A stretch of DNA of 64,000 nucleotides from Rickettsia canadensis str. McKiel (GCF_000014345.1 NC_009879.1:883501-947500), one strand, 5' to 3'. Positions 20,357 to 31,199 are shown, counted from the first letter of the stretch. Translations and numbers: made by a program. The notes: generated from the sequence alone by a model not told the origin.

Positions 20357-20585
20357 ATGCACAGTCAAATTAAAAAATGGGAAAATAGTTTAGGCATTAG
20401 AATATCTCTCAGCACTTAGCTAAGAAATTACATGTTAGTGAAGGTACATTAGTTAATTTAAAATTAATTAATAATTTATTAGTACAGAAAAATCTGAATT
20501 GAATATATTACTAGATAATATTACTGCTTCTAATCATCATCATGAATTATTCAGTAATAATAAGACTAAAGGTAATGAAACATAG
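20357..20585 (+). pseudogene. MazE-like antitoxin relic
   Basis: It starts MHSQIKKWENSLGIRISQHL, a clear SpoVT/AbrB-type DNA-binding N-terminus (QIxKWGNSLGIRI), and continues LHVSEGTLVNLKL. One frameshift separates these two pieces, and more stops follow before a tail ending at 20585. The order antitoxin then toxin with slight overlap fits a MazEF operon. Confidence 0.55.
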
Positions 20586-20874
20586 TAACTTATATACCTG
20601 AAACAGGTGATGTAATTTGGCTTGATTTTGAACCACAAAAAGGTAAAACAATTCAAAAGATGTGTTCGGCAGTTGTCCTTAGCCCTTATAAATATAATCT
20701 AAAATGGTCTTGCTTTATTTGTTACTATTACTAACCAAATCAAAAATTATCCATTTTTTAGAAGTGGTAATAGATTTTGATTTTTAGCAAATAAAGGGAG
20801 AGGTATTATGTGATCAAGTTAGATCAATATACTACAAAGCACGTAAAGCAAATAAAATTTTAACATTAAATTAA
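20576..20874 (+). pseudogene. MazF-like mRNA interferase toxin relic
   Basis: Frames join as YIPETGDVIWLDFEPQKGK, then VVLSPYKYNL, LALFVTITNQIKNYPF, then LCDQVRSIYYKARKANKI. This is the MazF/PemK fold: the GDVIWLDFxPQ.G..H strand (the usual EQ.GHRP is degraded to KTIQK), RPxxVLSP, and CDQ(I/V)RSxD. Several single-base shifts inactivate it. It directly follows the MazE relic, so the whole addiction module has been lost. Confidence 0.6.
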
Positions 20875-20884
20875 AATACTTATA

Positions 20885-21145
20885 TTATAAATGAAATAAT
20901 ATATAAATTAACTTATATAAACACATTCATTCTATAGTCAATAGAAACTTTTTTTCTTTAGGTAGATTGTTTAATTGTCTATTTAGCATAATTGATATAT
21001 AATAGTATTATTATTTTATAGTGTATCAAAAGCAATAATGTTATAGAACTTGTTAGTTACTTACAAGCTGTAAATTAGATAAGTTCTCTATTCCTACTAC
21101 ACTTTCGTTTTTTTATATGTATAATTACCAGCAGTAACAATATAT
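20885..21145. other. Decayed spacer
   Basis: AT-rich, with no recognisable gene or repeat, between the MazF relic (+) and the ATPase relic (-). Confidence 0.3.
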
Positions 21146-21149
21146 AAAT

Positions 21150-22005
21150 ACTCTAACTGCAAATTGACAAGCACAGTATGAATTGATTTGGAGCATCAGG
21201 ATTTTTTACTTCAAAACCATATTTTGTACCGTGCTTAATAACTAATAAAGCTAATTCTGCTCCTATTTGTGTTTCGCAAAACAATATTCTGCATCTGTTT
21301 TTAATTTACGTATTAACTCCTCTATTACAAACCATTCAAATAACAGACCGCGTTTTGGATAAAAATATAATAATCATGCATACAGTATTCAACTATCCCG
21401 TATATAGACTTTCAGTGCTTTCACGTGAAGTTTTGGGATATTTTCATACCAAGGTTTTAATAACCGCATCATGAAAGTTTGCTCTAATATCTCAGTATGA
21501 CGTCTAATAGTCATATCTGTTAAACTAAGCGACCTTCCAAGCTCACTATAATTTAATAATTATCCATGGTTATGAGCAAGCATCATCCATAATTGCCTTA
21601 TTACATGTGCATTAAGAGATATTTCTAAATTAAGTAAATAACGCTCGATAAAACTAGTAATATAACTACGCCATCTAAGACTTTGAACATAATTGTTTAC
21701 TTGAATAATTAGCAAGAACCCTTAAATAAGGCAAAATTTTAGGTTGTTTTTGAATTTCATCAATCACTATTAAAACGTTTAAAGGAGCAAGAGTTGTTTT
21801 AAGATTCTTAAATTGATTTAAGTACACCCGGATATTCAAGGTCAAAACATTAACTCTTCACACTTTCTTGAAGCTGTTTAATATAAGAGTGAGATAAAGT
21901 AATTTAGCCACATTGCCTTGGACCAAAAATTTCACAAATCGGGTATATCTTAAAAGAACCTTTGATATTTACTAAATAATAATCTCTTGCTATCATCCTT
22001 GTAAT
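21150..22005 (-). pseudogene. AAA_14/DUF4143 ATPase relic
   Basis: On the minus strand the N-terminus reads MIARDYYLVNIKGSFKIYPI, then EIFGPRQCG (a broken P-loop GPRQCGKTT), LSHSYIKQLQESVKS and FDLEYPG. Near the left end KHGTKYGFEVKNPDAP recalls the C-terminal nuclease-like fold of DUF4143 proteins (GxExDFVxxxxxxxxxxxxVK). The layout parallels the intact ATPase at 40459-41664 but is not a close copy. Many stops make it inactive. Confidence 0.5.
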
Positions 22006-22074
22006 TTCATAATGATACTTTAAATTTACAAAATATTTTAATCAAAAAATCACAAGATTTTTTTACTTTAATTG

Positions 22075-23780
22075 TGCTATAATTTGCGTGCCTCCTACAC
22101 CCCTCTACCGGTTTGTTTATTTCCTATCTCTCTTTGTCTTTCATTTAACACCTTACTTGTATGCGGTCCTATCGGTTTTTTATCTTTACTAAAATTACTT
22201 TTTCCTAAATTAACTATAGTGTCTGCTACTACTCCTAGGATTTTCAGATCTGATAATAGTTTTAACTCTGGTACTATAATTTTACCGTATTCATGTTTGC
22301 TAAATTTATCGGATATTTTAATTAATTCAGGTGCATGTTTGTTTGTCGGCTATCTTTACTTTACTAATTTTTCATCGCCTAATTTTCATTTTTGATCTAT
22401 AGGCGTTTTGCTTAAAAACTCATCTAATACTGATCCTAAAAAACTACTTGCATGCTTTGTTAATAGTTCAGTAAGGTCTTGTGCAATGAGGGTTTAAATC
22501 ACATTTTAGTGTCTCAGAATTATAGATCTACCCCTCACGTAGATAATTCTCTGATAAATTTAGGGCTTATTCCATCTAATACATTTATTTTTTCTGTTGC
22601 GGAAACCTGAGAATTCTTTGTTATTTTATTAAACTGCTTGTTTAAAATAGTGGTAAGAATATATGGGATAACGTTAGATTGCAAGATCGCTTCTTTTGAA
22701 CTAGCTGAAGTAGTTTCATAATGTAAAACAGAAACACATGTTTTTACTGCATCTGCTATCATTGTGCAACCAGCTTAATAGAACCTGCATACCACCCCCC
22801 GGGCAGCAGCATTTTTGGCATTTCTTAAGTAATTAAGTTCCGATGCAAGATCAGATAAACTTGAGCCGCTTCCCATGTAAATTGCAATACACTAGCATAC
22901 ATAACTGCTTGGATCACTCTTTGCACTATACCTAAATTATCTTTATGTTTATTTAACTCATCATATTTTTCCAGTTTCAATTCCAATCATTGCCCTTCAT
23001 CCTGTTTCAAGATAATCAAGGTTTTTATATTAAGTTGTTGCCTTATATTATCATGGATTCCTGCTCTTGACTTTGATACATTTTAATTTATATAATTTAA
23101 TATTATTTAATTATTTAAAGGTTAATAAAATTTTTACTTTTTGTTAATTTTAAAAGTCATAGTTATATTACAATGGTTTTTACTATAATGCTTCCATTTC
23201 ATTCACAGAGTCTAGATCCATACTAACCTCTCTCCACACAATATAATATTCTCCATTACCTTAGGATCTATATTTGGATTATTACACTTTGTATTTTGCT
23301 TAAGCCAGTTGTAGCAGAAAGACACCGGCTATAATTCCATGATTTTTGGTAGAGACTCTATTTTTCTAACACCGCTCCGATACTTAAGCATTAAAGCTTT
23401 AGCTGGCACCACCATACATCACCGATAAAATATATTTCTAAGTAATACCAAATCAATTTAATATTATTATTTGTCTCTATAAAGATTTTGTAATATTCAT
23501 GTGTTACATCATTAAGCAATTCTACTACTATAAGTGATATAGTAGGATGCTTTTCTATACTTACTAAAGCTATATTTGCTAAGTTTTCAGGACATTGAAT
23601 AATTCTATCTGAAGCTGTTAATTTTTCATCTCTCCTATTGTGGCTTTTAGGTCACTTTTATATTTTTGTTCTTTATGCGAAGGAAATATTAATTTATCAT
23701 TTTTACAATCAACTAGGAAAGGAATTTAAAATTTAATAAATAAATCTTTTAGTTTCATATTAATGCTTGTTATATGGAGT
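22075..23780 (-). pseudogene. Large unrecognised gene relic(s)
   Basis: Minus-strand pieces appear in order: FLVDCKNDKLIFPSHKEQKY, SDRIIQCPENLANIALVSIE, HPTISLIVVELLNDVTHEYY, QRVIQAVMYASVLQFTWEAA, ILQSNVIPYILTTILNKQFN, then VLDGISPKFIRELST and KILGVVADTIVNLGKSNFSK. They read like one long alpha-helical protein of perhaps 550 residues, with many stops and frameshifts. The piece at 22535-22762 remains open for 75 codons. I do not recognise the family, and it could also be two genes. Confidence 0.3.
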
Positions 23781-23805
23781 GATAACATTAAAAGTTTTCT
23801 ATATG

Positions 23806-25236
23806 TCAAATCATATCCTCTAAAGTAGTTATATAATGCTTAATTAATCGCAACAACTTTGCTTCAGGACTTAAATTTTTCACTGCCCATTTTTTAATCC
23901 AAGGTTCAGCTAGTTGCCACATATTAATATTACTATCTAACTGTCTACCTATCCCTTCAACCATTATCAAAGTCTTTTGTAATAACAACAATTCCGGTTG
24001 TACTTCCATACCAAAATCTTCAGTAATTTTAAATAAATGTGCAAGCAACTTACCTATGGAAATATTGTTTGTTGGGGTACCGACTATAGGTTCGGTAACT
24101 GCTCTACAACTTTGAGCAAACAAATCTAAATCGGTATTTGAAGGGATATAACCTGCTTTTAAATGTACTTTAGCTACTAATTTATAATCACGCTTTACAA
24201 AACCGAATAAGCTTTCAGCAACGGCTAAGCGGTCTTTTTCCTTAAGTCTGCCCATAATACCGAAATCAAGCAGGATTATCTTACCTTGCTTGTTTACTAA
24301 AATATTTCCTGCATGTAAATCAGCATGAAAAAATCCGTCTCTATAGGCTTGATAAAAAAACATTACAGCAAAATCCTGAGCTATTTTTTTTGGTTCTAAG
24401 CCCATTTCTTTTAGCAGTGCAGTATCATATATAGAAGTGCCTTCTAGCCACTCGGTAGTGAGTATATTTTCTGACGTTAAATCCCAGTATATTTTAGGAA
24501 TTATTACGTTAATATCATTTCGCATATTATCCATAAGCTCGGAAGCAGCAGCCGCTTCTAGCCTTAAATCAATCTCACATTTCATAGTTTCATGAAATTT
24601 ATCGACTACTCTAATTAGCTTTAGCCTTTTTGCTTTAAAAAATTTTGAGATGATTCTTGCGAGAAAATATAGCAGCTTAATATCTCGGTTATATTTTTTA
24701 TGAATATTGGGACGCAATATTTTTACCGCAACATACTCACCGGTTGCTAACCGTGCTTTATGTACTTGCGAGATTGAAGCAGCAGCGATCGGGTTGTCAT
24801 CGAAGTGTGACATTATCATACCACGACTCGATCGCAGTATCCAGTTGCTGTTATGGATTCCGTGGTCAAGCCACGGAATGACATCACACTCACCAAACTC
24901 CCTCTCTATAATTTTTCTAGCCACCCCACTATCAAACGGAGGTAACTTATCTTGTAATACTCTTAAATACTCTGCTATTTCTGCTCCTACTAAATCAGGT
25001 CTTGTAGAAAGTGTTTGTCCGAATTTTATATAAATAGGTCCAAGGTTGCTTAAACAAGCTATTAAGCGTTGGCCGTAATCTTCACGTAATTTTTTGATTA
25101 ATGATATCGGAGCAAAAAATAAAGCTAATATATAACCGATCAACCTAAAATATTTAGGAATTCTAGAATCAATTAGGATTTGTTTTTTACTGATAATACG
25201 AAAAATACGTATTAAATTTAAAAAATTACTTATCAT
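23806..25236 (-). CDS. ubiB: UbiB-family protein kinase-like factor for ubiquinone biosynthesis, with in-frame RPE
   Basis: ABC1/ADCK-type atypical kinase-like membrane-associated protein needed for ubiquinone synthesis. The family KxGQ motif is [12 protein letters not shown] (71-82). The Ala-rich nucleotide loop is [12 protein letters not shown] (about 150-161), the lysine strand is YVAVKILRP, and the catalytic and metal motifs are HADLHAGNI and LLDFG. Residues about 117-143 ([20 protein letters not shown] plus GMIM) interrupt the usual spacing between REFG and [10 protein letters not shown]. They are encoded by a palindromic repeat at 24808-24892, so an RPE is inserted in frame. It overlaps ubiE by four bases (ATGA) and is translated downstream of it. 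Hydrophobic segments lie near 30-48. Confidence 0.94.
24808..24892. repeat. In-frame RPE inside ubiB
   Basis: The arms CATACCACGACTCGATCGCAG and TTCCGTGGTCAAGCCACGG, with flanking TGACAT/ATGACATCA, form an imperfect palindrome whose loop is TTGCTGTTA. The same element type lies in ccmF three times and in the MFS gene at 33661. It adds about 27 codons without a stop. Confidence 0.85.
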
Positions 25237-25979
25237 ATCTTATATGCACTATGTACCGCTACTATACCGTTACTTAAATTTTTATAATTCACCTCTTCAA
25301 AACCGGCTTCTTTAATCATTATTCTAAACTTATCCTGTGAGGGGAACAAATCTATACTTTCGATCAAATATTCATATGCCTCTTTATTACCTGCTATCAT
25401 TTGACCAATTTGAGGTATAATATTAAATGAGTAAAATTTATAAAAATCTTTTAAGATTCCCTCTTTTACTTTTGAAAACTCAAGACATATAAACTTACCC
25501 ATCGGTTTTAGAACTCGATAAGCTTCTTTTAAAGCCTTATTAATGTCAGGTACGTTTCTAATGCCGAATGCTATAGTATAATAATCAAAACTATTATCCG
25601 AAAAAGGCAATGCTGCAGCACTTGCTAAAGTAAATTTAAGGTTTTGAAATAAATTAAGATCTATTGCTTTCTTTTTAGCATTTCTCAACATTTCTTCATT
25701 TATGTCACTTAAAGTTAAAGAAACATTATTTCCTCTATCTCTTGCTTTTTTAGCAAGCTTTAAAGCAATATCACCGCTACCACTAGCAACATCTAATATA
25801 TGAGAGTTAAGATTTGGAATGTACCTAATAAACTCATCTTTCCACAAGCGATGCAATCCAAAGCTCATAAGATCGTTCATTAAATCATACTTATCTGCAA
25901 CATTAGAAAAAACGTTATTTACTAATCTTTGTTTTTCAGTATAGTCTACTTTTTTAAAGCCAAAATTTGTTTGGTGCAT
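25233..25979 (-). CDS. ubiE: UbiE C-methyltransferase of ubiquinone biosynthesis
   Basis: SAM-dependent methyltransferase that C-methylates the demethoxy-quinol intermediate. It has the class I fold: start [19 protein letters not shown], the UbiE signature [20 protein letters not shown], motif [17 protein letters not shown], then [20 protein letters not shown] and [10 protein letters not shown], and the second signature [16 protein letters not shown]. The length of 248 aa is normal. It is the first gene of ubiE-ubiB (four-base overlap) and is divergent from mutM, with only 27 bases between start codons. Promoters for both must overlap the neighbouring coding starts. Confidence 0.96.
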
Positions 25980-26006
25980 AGTGTTTTATTATATATATAG
26001 TATCAA

Positions 26007-26828
26007 ATGCCGGAACTGCCTGAAGTAGAAACTCTTAAAAACTCTCTGAAAGATAAGCTAATCGGGCTTATTATAAAAAATATAGAGTTAAAAAGAGATA
26101 ATTTACGTTATAATTTATCTCCGCTTTTAACTACTGAAATCTTAAATACTAATATACTGAATGTTAGGCGTCGTGCAAAATATTTAATTATCGATTTTGG
26201 TAATTATTATTCTTTAGTTATCCATCTAGGTATGAGCGGTAGGTTTACAGTACAACCTGCTAATTATAAAATTCAAAAACACGATCACGTGATTTTTGAT
26301 TTAAATAACTGCGAAAAGTTAATTTTCAACGATACTAGACGCTTCGGAATGGTTTATAGCTTTAAAACTAATTTTTTAGAAGAGAAATTTTTTTATAATC
26401 TAGGAATAGAGCCACTTTCTGATTTATTAACACTCGAATATTTAAAAAGCAAATTAATTACTCGAACAATAGCGATAAAAAACCTGATTATGGATAATAA
26501 AATTATAGTTGGAGTCGGTAATCTTTATGCTTCCGAAAGTCTTCATTTAGCTAGAATTCATCCGCATAAACTAGGTAGAAATTTAAAGGATGATGAAATA
26601 GAAAATTTAATTAAATCGATTAGAGAAGTATTAACTAAAGCTATCACTGCCGGCGGCACTACTCTTAAAAATTTTGTAAACGGTGATAGTAAACCTGGTT
26701 ATTTTACTCAGCAACTTAGGGTTTACGGTAGAGAAGGACAAAAATGCTTCAACTGCTCCAGTACTATTCTCAAAACAAAGAACTCAGGAAGAAGTACTTT
26801 TTATTGTAAAACTTGTCAATATACTTGA
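26007..26828 (+). CDS. mutM: Formamidopyrimidine-DNA glycosylase MutM
   Basis: Bifunctional base-excision glycosylase/AP lyase that removes 8-oxoguanine and formamidopyrimidines. The catalytic N-terminus is intact: [14 protein letters not shown], with Pro2 as the nucleophile and Glu3. HLGMSGRF and the conserved [19 protein letters not shown] helix-two-turn-helix follow. The C-terminal zinc finger is [10 protein letters not shown]...STFYCKTCQ (four Cys), with the DNA-inserted Arg in GRSTFYC. The length of 273 aa is normal. It is divergent from ubiE. Confidence 0.97.
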   Translation: MPELPEVETLKNSLKDKLIGLIIKNIELKRDNLRYNLSPLLTTEILNTNILNVRRRAKYLIIDFGNYYSLVIHLGMSGRFTVQPANYKIQKHDHVIFDLNNCEKLIFNDTRRFGMVYSFKTNFLEEKFFYNLGIEPLSDLLTLEYLKSKLITRTIAIKNLIMDNKIIVGVGNLYASESLHLARIHPHKLGRNLKDDEIENLIKSIREVLTKAITAGGTTLKNFVNGDSKPGYFTQQLRVYGREGQKCFNCSSTILKTKNSGRSTFYCKTCQYT

Positions 26829-26914
26829 CATACCATATATTGATTACTTATTTAATTAATAGTTATAAATATATGACAGCATACCCTTTGCATAACCTAT
26901 CTTATAAAGAGGAA

Positions 26915-27020
26915 TGTTAAGGGAACACTTCACCTCTCGCACCGAAACCCCGTAGCGTACAAAAAAGTACATGAGGATGTGAGTATATCATATCGACGTA
27001 CAAATTACCTTTATGAAGGA
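26915..27020. repeat. Dispersed repeat copy, related to 49683-49800
   Basis: Both contain, in order, a CRCACYGAAMCCC-like block, GCRTAMAAAAAAGTAC/ATACGTG, a GGATGTGAGTA/GGAATGTGAGTAA block, and then CATA..TCGACGTA/AAGTCTATGTA. The similarity is patchy but collinear over about 100 bases. No coding role is seen. Confidence 0.45.
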
Positions 27021-27029
27021 GGTTATATA

Positions 27030-27840
27030 ATGGTTCTAATAAAAAACCGGTTATTATGGAAGGTGGCAATGGTAAAAGACTATGACCTTTATCATCAGAG
27101 ATAAAACAAAACAATTTAAAAAAATATTGGGTGATCTAACTTTTTACTACAGCAAATAGTAAATCGAAATCAATTCTTAGGACAACCTACTATTATTACT
27201 TCCAAAAAGTATGAATCAATCACTAAAGAACGGGCAGTCGAAATAGATATAGCAATAGAATTAATGACCGAGCCTTGACAAAAAATACCACCATTTGTAC
27301 TATTATTTATTACTACATGATCAGCTAAAGGACAAGGGTTTGATATCGTAGTGTTACTCCCTTCAGCTCATCATATAGTGTACGATATAAATTACCTTAA
27401 TACTATAAATAAAGATAAAGCTTTACATTATGTTAATGAATTCGGTATTTGCACTATAGATACTCCTATAAATTCTATAAATGCCGTAAATACTGAATAT
27501 GATTATATAAAAACAAGCTTTCCAATTGCAGAAAATATTTATTAAACAGATTATTTTATTGAAAAACCTATATTAGAGTAAGCAACAAAATATTTTTGGA
27601 ATTTCGGAATTTTTATAATAACACTAGTTTTTTCTAAATTTAGCAATGAATCTCCAGCCTAATTTATTTAGTATTATAGAAAAAGCTTTCAATAGTACTG
27701 TCTTGCTTGGAACAAGCTTGGTACTTGGCATTCCCTTATTACAGGCAAAACACTGCAATATAAATGATAATTATTGCGAGGGAAACATAGAACAAAGCAA
27801 TACTACAACTCTTTCATTAGTTATAATAATAAATTAACCA
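27030..27840 (+). pseudogene. Mannose-1-phosphate guanylyltransferase (ManC-like) relic
   Basis: Conceptual translation across shifts gives PVIMEGGNGKRL, PLSSEIK..KQFKKILGD, FLGQPTIITSKKYES, then AVEIDIAIELMTEP, GFDIVVLLPSAHHIVYD, ALHYVNEFGICTI, ENIYTDYFIEKP and LEATKYFWN. This follows the nucleotidyltransferase domain of ManC: PVIxxGGxGxRLWPLS, PKQF, VLPSDHxI, FxEKP. The piece at 27646-27837 (MNLQPNLFSIIEKAFNSTVL) fits the next part. Several stops mark decay. The enzyme would have supplied GDP-mannose for surface sugars. Confidence 0.62.
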
Positions 27841-27939
27841 CTATAAAATAGGTCCTGGCAATGTAATAATAAACAATCTTTTAGTTGACAAAAAATCAAA
27901 GATAACTGAAATAAAAGCATTAGTAATAAAAATAGAGCA

Positions 27940-28330
27940 AAATTAAAATACATGATCTACAGAAAGCTAAAATTCTATTTACTGCTCTTCTTAACGGGGA
28001 ATCTGATTCATCACTGCATTATAAAATATATGCAAAAGCTTTTCTAAGTCAATTAGGAAATACAGAATGTACAAAATTTGTTTATTCATGTCCTACAAAA
28101 ATATACAAGCTTTGAACCTACTGTTAACAATTTTATTCAAAACTATATATTAGTATAGATCACTTTTGATGATGCTATATTATCAACTGCTTGCCACACC
28201 GATCCTTGACATAACTTCAATGTTAGGAGAGACACAAATTTAATAACCGTGCTAGTATTCAAGTGTCTATTGACATAGGATTATTGCTTATATATCTTAT
28301 TTTTACCTAATGAGATAATGCTTGCATCTC
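27940..28330 (+). pseudogene. Unrecognised relic after manC
   Basis: Pieces such as KAKILFTALLNGESDSSLHY, KIYAKAFLSQLGNTECTKFV and TFDDAILSTACHTDP look protein-like and run in order, with stops and shifts. I cannot place the family. The region from 28330 to the next start holds nothing I can support. Confidence 0.2.
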
Positions 28331-28565
28331 ATCATTAAAATATAGCTTATAAACTTCAAAGATCTGTAAGTTATAGGAACAACTTAGTAACACAGAAGTA
28401 TATTTCTGTATTTTTTCTTGTTATAGTCAATTAATATAAACTTGGCTTGTTGTTGCCATCGCTAACATATTTATTATATGCATTGCTCATCACGCCTAGT
28501 CCCAAATTACGTGCATTAACTATAGTTGAAAAATTAACTTCTGTGTTACTCAAACGAATAACATT

Positions 28566-28811
28566 GTGAGTGACAATATGGAAAATACTACAGAAGAACA
28601 AATAATAACTAAGTGCAAAAATAATGAAGATGAAGAAGAAAAAAGATTAAAAGCAGAAGATTCACGAAAACAACTTAAAGCAATACTAATAACATTTAGT
28701 ATTATTTTGACCGGTTTTTTAATTTTTACTTATTTCTTTTTTAATTACATAGAAGAAAAAGCAGAAGAATACAAACAACAGAAACAACAAGGCACTCAAA
28801 ATAATCAATAA
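28566..28811 (+). CDS. Small single-pass membrane protein of unknown function
   Basis: An 81-residue protein. The N-terminal half is highly charged (MENTTEEQIITKCKNNEDEE then KRLKAEDSRKQLK). One membrane segment, ILITFSIILTGFLIFTYFFF, lies at about 41-60. The C-terminal tail IEEKAEEYKQQKQQGTQNNQ is helical and Gln-rich. It may start at GTG 28566 or, more likely, ATG 28578. A degraded paralogue lies at 10175-10413, so the family was once duplicated. I do not recognise a named domain. The intact frame among so much decay suggests it is still under selection. Confidence 0.65.
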   Translation: MSDNMENTTEEQIITKCKNNEDEEEKRLKAEDSRKQLKAILITFSIILTGFLIFTYFFFNYIEEKAEEYKQQKQQGTQNNQ

Positions 28812-28884
28812 AATTAAATATTTATATTATTTCCTTTAGTTATGGTCTTGTTGCCTAGTTTTAATTTGTTTTTATATGTTTTTT

Positions 28885-28915
28885 CTTCCTGCCTTTAGCT
28901 AGGAATGACATAGGA
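28885..28915. repeat. Half RPE arm
   Basis: CTTCCTGCCTTTAGCTAGGAATGACATAGG is a decayed copy of the ATTCCTGC...GCAGGAATGACAT arm seen at 33531-33556. Confidence 0.45.
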
Positions 28916-28919
28916 GGTT

Positions 28920-29075
28920 CGTACACAATGTACTAATGTGAAATGAAGAATAGCGTATGAAGATCAACCTCAAAAAGAGCAAGGCATGCACAAGGCGATG
29001 AACAGAGCGTAAGTTCGTACTGCAACTCTTGTAAAATGAACATAGTCAATTTTTGCAATTCATCGAGTGTATGCC
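28920..29075. repeat. Dispersed repeat copy, pair of 74-220
   Basis: Collinear with 74-220: GAAATGAAGAATAGCGTATG, GAGCAAGGCATGCACAAGGC, AACATAGTCAATTTTTGCAA and TCGAGTGTAT. This copy is longer and probably better preserved. It sits between the small membrane protein gene and an unknown relic. Confidence 0.55.
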
Positions 29076-29099
29076 AGAAAAGAGTTAATTTTTATATTA

Positions 29100-30195
29100 C
29101 TTTAAGTTTATAGTGTGTGAAAAACCGGTTTTATCAAAATAATAAATAAAATCTTTAATAATAGGTACTATAAACTGCTTAAATTTACTTCTACTCAATA
29201 TACCATGTAATGCCCGCCCCTTTTTGTAAATTGTATCTTTTCATTGATTCAGGTATATTTGAACAAAGTGTTAAAGCAGCTTTTGTTTGTCCCACAGAGC
29301 TGCAATATCATCTAATTGTCCTTCAATACCAAATAAAGCAACATTTAGTAATATTTCTTAAATCAATAAGACGTATCTCAGAAACTAATTTACTCTTAAC
29401 TCTTACTCAAAAAAATTGTTGAAATACTGCATCTATAGTTTGAAGATAGAATTCTGCCAGCATATCTTATCTATACAGGCTAAACACTCATCATAAAATT
29501 TAATAGTATGGTCGGCTTTTTTATAATCAGAATTTAATAAACTTTACAATAATTCTAAATGGAATCTATATGACGGAATAAATTTAAACTTATAAAGCCT
29601 GCAAATTGGAGGAATCAATGGTATACTTTTTCGATGTCCAGGATAGTTTGGCAGTACCTGCATTATAACAATTTTACAGAACCATTCTAAACTTTTAATT
29701 TGAGTAATTTCATTAACTGCCGTAGCGCTTCTTCTAGCATCTTCTATAGAACCGCCCATATTGAGCTTGGAACATTTGAACTATTACTTTCCAAAATTCT
29801 TGTAAAGTTGATCTAAGTAAAGTAGCATGATGACCTATAACATAGGTGCTACTATTAATAATTTAGGTAATTCTATTTTAAAATCTTGATTCTTCATTTA
29901 CAAGGTATGTGTTTAGTTTAACACTAAAAATTGCTCAGTACATTAATTTGAGGATTTACAACTTAAGTTTTAATAAATGCGTGATAATAATAGTCTACAT
30001 ATAAAAATATGCTTATTTTTTCTTCTTGAGTTTTTGCTTTTATCATTCTCTTATTTTTTTATATTTGCTTCACGTCTAGAGCTTCTTCAGGATAATTTGT
30101 GACAAGCCATTTAGCTATTTTATAAGGAGTAGATTTCTAATCTTCATGCTCTTTTAAAAGACCAATGATGGCATTTTTGCGATTAAATTCCATAT
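29100..30195 (-). pseudogene. Unrecognised gene relic
   Basis: The minus strand begins MEFNRKNAIIGLLKEHED, then STPYKIAKWLVTNYPEEALD and IKAKTQEEKISIF, and continues with short pieces such as IWAVL and LEEALRQLMKLLKLK. The first 40 residues resemble a small winged-helix N-terminus in which an xxIAxWIxxxYPEExxxK segment recurs, as in some restriction-like or DNA-binding proteins, but the match is too short to name. Many stops follow. Confidence 0.25.
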
Positions 30196-30275
30196 TAAAA
30201 TACTATAATTGCAATATTATAAAATATACATGTTATTTTAAAAATTTCAACTTTAAATTATCAATCTTGATGACT

Positions 30276-31085
30276 TTATAAAGTATTATTTATATATTTC
30301 TCAAATTTAGAAAATAAAGTGTTGAAGTTATGAGTAGTAACATTTGCTACTTCTTTGGGTGTGATATTTTTAAGTGCTGCAATTTTCTCAGCAATATATA
30401 TAACAAACGACGGTTCATTTTGTTTGCAACGCATAGGGATTGGTGCTAAATAAGGTGAGTCTGTTTCAATTAATAACCTATCAAGCGGTACATATTTGAC
30501 TATTTCTTGCAAATCGGTTGTATTCTTGAAAGTAATAATACCCGACATTGAAATATATAAGCCTATGTCTAGCATTTTTGTTGCTAGATTTTTTGAGGAG
30601 GTGAAGCAGTGAATCAGCCCTGGAAATTTGCTATTACGCATTTCTGAAGTTAAAATATCAATAGTGTCTTCATCTGCTTCTCTTGTATGAATAATAGCAG
30701 GTATGCTTGTAGCAGATGCCGCATGTATATGTGCTACAAGCGCATCTTTTTGTAATTTTTTATTGTAAGGTTTGTGATAATAATCAATACCTGTTTCACC
30801 GATTCCAATAATTTTCGGATGCTTGGTAAGCTCTATTATTTCTGAATTAGTAATGAGCCGACTGTTTTCATTTACCTCGCACGGATGTAACCCAACACTC
30901 GCAAAAACATTGTCATATTTTTCGGCTATTTCTAAAATACTTGATAAATCTTCAAGTTTAGTGCAGATAGTTTGCATATACTGCACATTATTTTCTAACG
31001 CTCTTTGAATGACAGAATCTAAATCTGTATTTTTGGTAAGTAAATTAAGATGACAATGTGAATCTATCAAAATATTATTATTCAT
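30276..31085 (-). CDS. tatD: TatD-family metal-dependent DNase
   Basis: Metal-dependent hydrolase of the TatD family (TIM barrel), a 3'-5' DNA/RNA exonuclease implicated in DNA repair and quality control. Metal ligands are in place: IDSHCHLNLL (HxH), GIGETGIDYY (Glu), HTREADEDT (His), LIHCFTSS (His) and IETDSPYLAP (Asp). GLHPCEV is also typical. The length of 269 aa is normal. It lies downstream of metG in the tmk-metG-tatD minus-strand set, a common alphaproteobacterial order. Confidence 0.95.
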   Translation of the reverse strand: MNNNILIDSHCHLNLLTKNTDLDSVIQRALENNVQYMQTICTKLEDLSSILEIAEKYDNVFASVGLHPCEVNENSRLITNSEIIELTKHPKIIGIGETGIDYYHKPYNKKLQKDALVAHIHAASATSIPAIIHTREADEDTIDILTSEMRNSKFPGLIHCFTSSKNLATKMLDIGLYISMSGIITFKNTTDLQEIVKYVPLDRLLIETDSPYLAPIPMRCKQNEPSFVIYIAEKIAALKNITPKEVANVTTHNFNTLFSKFEKYINNTL

Positions 31086-31123
31086 ATTTCTAGTTATTTA
31101 TGTGTAAGGTTAAGCGTATTCCA

Positions 31124-31199
31124 TATCATACCTGTGGAGGCGTTTGTTGCGTGGACTAATAAAAAATACATTCGCTATCTCATACCATGGCTTGACACA
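31124..31199. repeat. Decayed RPE between metG and tatD
   Basis: It contains CATACCTGTGGAGGCG on the left and CTCATACCATGGCTTGACAC on the right. The latter matches the CATACCGTGGCTTGACCACGG arm of the common RPE. The palindrome itself is poor. Confidence 0.4.

Noticed and set aside
22072..22395. 107-codon plus-strand frame as a gene
   Set aside because: The minus strand of the same stretch reads as part of a relic with ordinary protein content; the plus frame is Leu/Phe/Ser-rich and unlike a real protein.
26917..27114. 65-codon minus-strand frame
   Set aside because: It overlaps a dispersed repeat and the start of the ManC relic and has no protein features.
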